From an uncultured Phenylobacterium sp. (lineage in GTDB: Bacteria; Pseudomonadota; Alphaproteobacteria; Caulobacterales; Caulobacteraceae): a stretch of 6,770 nucleotides of DNA. Below the pieces are notes generated by a model that saw only the letters and a program-made list of their open reading frames with translations, was not told the origin of the DNA and did not search any database. Below, piece by piece: positions 4,864 to 6,770 of this stretch; the stretch's first letter is position 1; every line of letters begins with the position of its first letter. The stretch spans positions 1 through 6,770 of the forward strand of contig CAMFHW010000241.1 of NCBI GenBank assembly GCA_945952175.1, in the 5' to 3' direction. The position numbers and the translations under genes are program-made.

Positions 4864-6767
4864 TGGCCCACCAGTCCGACCTCATCGCCGAGGACATCGG
4901 GGCCTATCTGGCCGCGCACGAGCGCAAGAGCCTGCTGCGGTTCCTGACCTGCGGCTCGGTGGACGACGGCAAGTCGACCCTGATCGGGCGGCTGCTCTAT
5001 GATTCCAAGATGATCTTCGAGGACCAGCTGGCCGCGCTGGAGGCCGATTCCAAGAAGGTCGGCACCCAAGGCGGGGAGATCGACTTCGCCCTCCTGGTCG
5101 ATGGTCTTGCCGCCGAGCGCGAGCAGGGGATCACCATCGACGTCGCCTACCGGTTCTTCTCGACCGACAAGCGCAAGTTCATCGTCGCCGACACCCCCGG
5201 CCACGAGCAGTACACCCGCAACATGGTCACCGGCGCCTCGACCGCCGATGCGGCCGTGATCCTGATCGATGCGCGCAAGGGCGTGCTGACCCAGACGCGG
5301 CGGCACTCCTATCTGGTCAAGCTGCTGGGCATCCGCCACGTGATCCTGGCGATCAACAAGATGGACCTGGTGGACTGGAGCCAGGCGCGGTTCGACGAGA
5401 TCTTGGCCGACTATCGCGCCTTCGCCGCCCAGATCGGGCTCACGGATTTCACCGCCATCCCGATGTCGGCGCTGCGGGGCGACAACATCACCAGCCACAG
5501 CGAGGCCGCGCCCTGGTATCAGGGGCCGGCGCTGATGAGCCTCTTGGAGGACCTGCCGGTCGAGGACGACCTGCGCGAGCAGCCGTTCCGGATGCCGGTG
5601 CAGTGGGTCAACCGTCCCAACCTGGATTTCCGCGGCTTCTCCGGCTTCATCTCCTCGGGGAGCGTGCGGCCGGGCGATCGGATCAAGGTGCTGCCGTCGA
5701 GCCGCGAGAGCACGGTCGACCGGATCGTCACCATGGGTGGCGATCTCGACGAGGCGGTGGCCGGCCAGTCGGTGACCCTGACCCTGAAGGACGAGATCGA
5801 CGTCAGCCGCGGCGACGTGATCGCCCAGGCCGCTTCGCCGCCGGAGGTCGCCGACCAGTTCGAGGCGACGATCGTCTGGATGGACGACGAGGCCATGCTG
5901 CCGGGCCGGCCCTATCTGCTGAAGCTGGGCGCGCGCACCGTCGGGGCCTCGATCACCGAGCCCAAGCACAAGGTCAACGTCAACACGCTGGAGAAGCTGG
6001 CGGCCAAGCGGCTGGAGCTGAACGAGATCGGCGTCTGCAACCTGTCGCTCGACGCGCCGATCGCTTTCGACCCCTATGCCGACAATCGCGAGCTCGGCGG
6101 GTTCATCCTGATCGACCGGATCTCCAACCGCACCGTGGCGGCGGGGATGCTGCACTTCGCCCTGCGGCGCAGCCAGAACGTCCACTGGCAGGCGCTCGAC
6201 GTCGACAAGGCCGCACGCGGCGCCCTGAAGGGCCAGCGCGGGCGGGTAGTCTGGCTGACGGGCCTGTCGGGGTCGGGCAAGTCGACCATCGCCAACCTGG
6301 TCGAGAAGAAGCTGCACGCCAACGGGCGGCACACCTACCTGCTCGACGGCGACAATGTCCGCCACGGGCTGAACAAGGACCTCGGCTTCACCGACGAGGA
6401 TCGGGTGGAGAACATCCGCCGCGTCGCTGAGGTGGCCAAGCTGATGGTCGACGCCGGCCTGATCGTGCTGGTCTCGTTCATCTCGCCGTTCCGCGCCGAG
6501 CGGCAGCTCGCCCGCGACCTGCAGGCGGACGGGGACTTCGTCGAGGTGTTCGTCGACACTCCGCTGGAGATCGCCGAGGCCCGCGACGTCAAAGGCCTCT
6601 ACAAGAAGGCCCGTGCCGGCCAGCTGAAGAACTTCACCGGCATCGACAGCCCCTATGAGGCGCCCGAAACGCCGGAGATCCGCATCGACACCACCCGCAC
6701 CTCGGCCGAGCAGGCCGCGGAGGTCATCGCGGCGTGGCTGGAGGGCGAGCTGGACTACACGATCTAG
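4863..6767 (+). CDS. cysNC: Bifunctional CysN/CysC: sulfate adenylyltransferase GTPase subunit fused to adenylylsulfate kinase
   Basis: A 634-residue fusion with two complete enzymes. The N-terminal EF-Tu-like GTPase (about 24-235) has GSVDDGKST (31-39), the G2 segment GITIDVAY (89-96), DTPGH (110-114) and NKMD (165-168). Beta-barrel domains II and III span about 240-325 and 330-445. This half drives APS synthesis by CysD using GTP. After a short linker (about 446-460) comes APS kinase, with P-loop GLSGSGKST (467-475), DGDNVR (495-500), ISPFR (540-544, whose Ser corresponds to the phospho-serine site of bacterial CysC) and a C-terminal KGLYKKARAG segment. It converts APS plus ATP to PAPS. No key residue is missing, and the length equals separate CysN plus CysC. 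The same architecture is known from Rhizobium NodQ and several proteobacterial CysNC proteins. PAPS could serve CysH-type reduction to sulfite or sulfotransferases; neither consumer is in the window. The stop codon lies three bases before the window end, so no terminator can be seen. Confidence 0.97.
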   Translation: MAHQSDLIAEDIGAYLAAHERKSLLRFLTCGSVDDGKSTLIGRLLYDSKMIFEDQLAALEADSKKVGTQGGEIDFALLVDGLAAEREQGITIDVAYRFFSTDKRKFIVADTPGHEQYTRNMVTGASTADAAVILIDARKGVLTQTRRHSYLVKLLGIRHVILAINKMDLVDWSQARFDEILADYRAFAAQIGLTDFTAIPMSALRGDNITSHSEAAPWYQGPALMSLLEDLPVEDDLREQPFRMPVQWVNRPNLDFRGFSGFISSGSVRPGDRIKVLPSSRESTVDRIVTMGGDLDEAVAGQSVTLTLKDEIDVSRGDVIAQAASPPEVADQFEATIVWMDDEAMLPGRPYLLKLGARTVGASITEPKHKVNVNTLEKLAAKRLELNEIGVCNLSLDAPIAFDPYADNRELGGFILIDRISNRTVAAGMLHFALRRSQNVHWQALDVDKAARGALKGQRGRVVWLTGLSGSGKSTIANLVEKKLHANGRHTYLLDGDNVRHGLNKDLGFTDEDRVENIRRVAEVAKLMVDAGLIVLVSFISPFRAERQLARDLQADGDFVEVFVDTPLEIAEARDVKGLYKKARAGQLKNFTGIDSPYEAPETPEIRIDTTRTSAEQAAEVIAAWLEGELDYTI

Positions 6768-6770
6768 CGC

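Noticed and set aside
4854..6365. A 503-codon open frame on the minus strand opposite cysNC
   Set aside because: Low-complexity Val/Gly/Asp/Gln/Leu composition mirrors the codon usage of cysNC, and no domain is visible.

Overview
The window is GC-rich, gene-dense DNA, most likely chromosomal DNA of an alphaproteobacterium. A member of the Caulobacterales (Caulobacter/Phenylobacterium-like) is the best guess. This is inferred from the strongly G/C-biased third codon positions, a TorF-type outer-membrane protein, a CysN-CysC fusion, and a -10-like box resembling the Caulobacter housekeeping consensus. No rRNA or marker gene is present to settle the taxonomy.

Layout, left to right. (1) Positions 1-1572, minus strand: the first 524 codons of a membrane-bound nucleotide-sugar dehydratase/epimerase of the WbpM/CapD/FlaA1/PglF class. 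It runs off the left edge and has a plausible promoter and ribosome binding site just upstream. (2) Positions 1810-2499, minus strand: a small secreted outer-membrane beta-barrel protein of the TorF putative-porin family, followed by a clear intrinsic terminator (1756-1781) that separates it from gene 1. (3) Positions 2500-2875: a 376-bp gene-free stretch. It holds a perfect 10-bp inverted repeat (2620-2651) and a dense cluster of short hairpins containing a duplicated module (about 2728-2863), which looks like a dispersed intergenic repeat element. (4) Positions 2876-3676, minus strand: a classical short-chain dehydrogenase/reductase of unknown substrate. (5) Positions 3677-3906: a divergent intergenic region. 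(6) Positions 3907-6767, plus strand: a two-gene sulfate-activation operon, cysD and a cysN-cysC fusion, overlapping by one base.

How the genes work together: CysD (ATP sulfurylase catalytic subunit) and the CysN GTPase half make APS from sulfate and ATP. The fused CysC kinase half phosphorylates APS to PAPS, which can feed sulfite/cysteine synthesis or sulfotransferases. The minus-strand genes (envelope glycan enzyme, outer-membrane protein, SDR) have no demonstrable link to sulfur metabolism; each appears to be its own transcription unit. Apart from the intergenic elements, the content is conventional. I see no defence, mobile or otherwise undescribed multi-gene system here. The long open frames antisense to the real genes are by-products of GC-rich codon usage.
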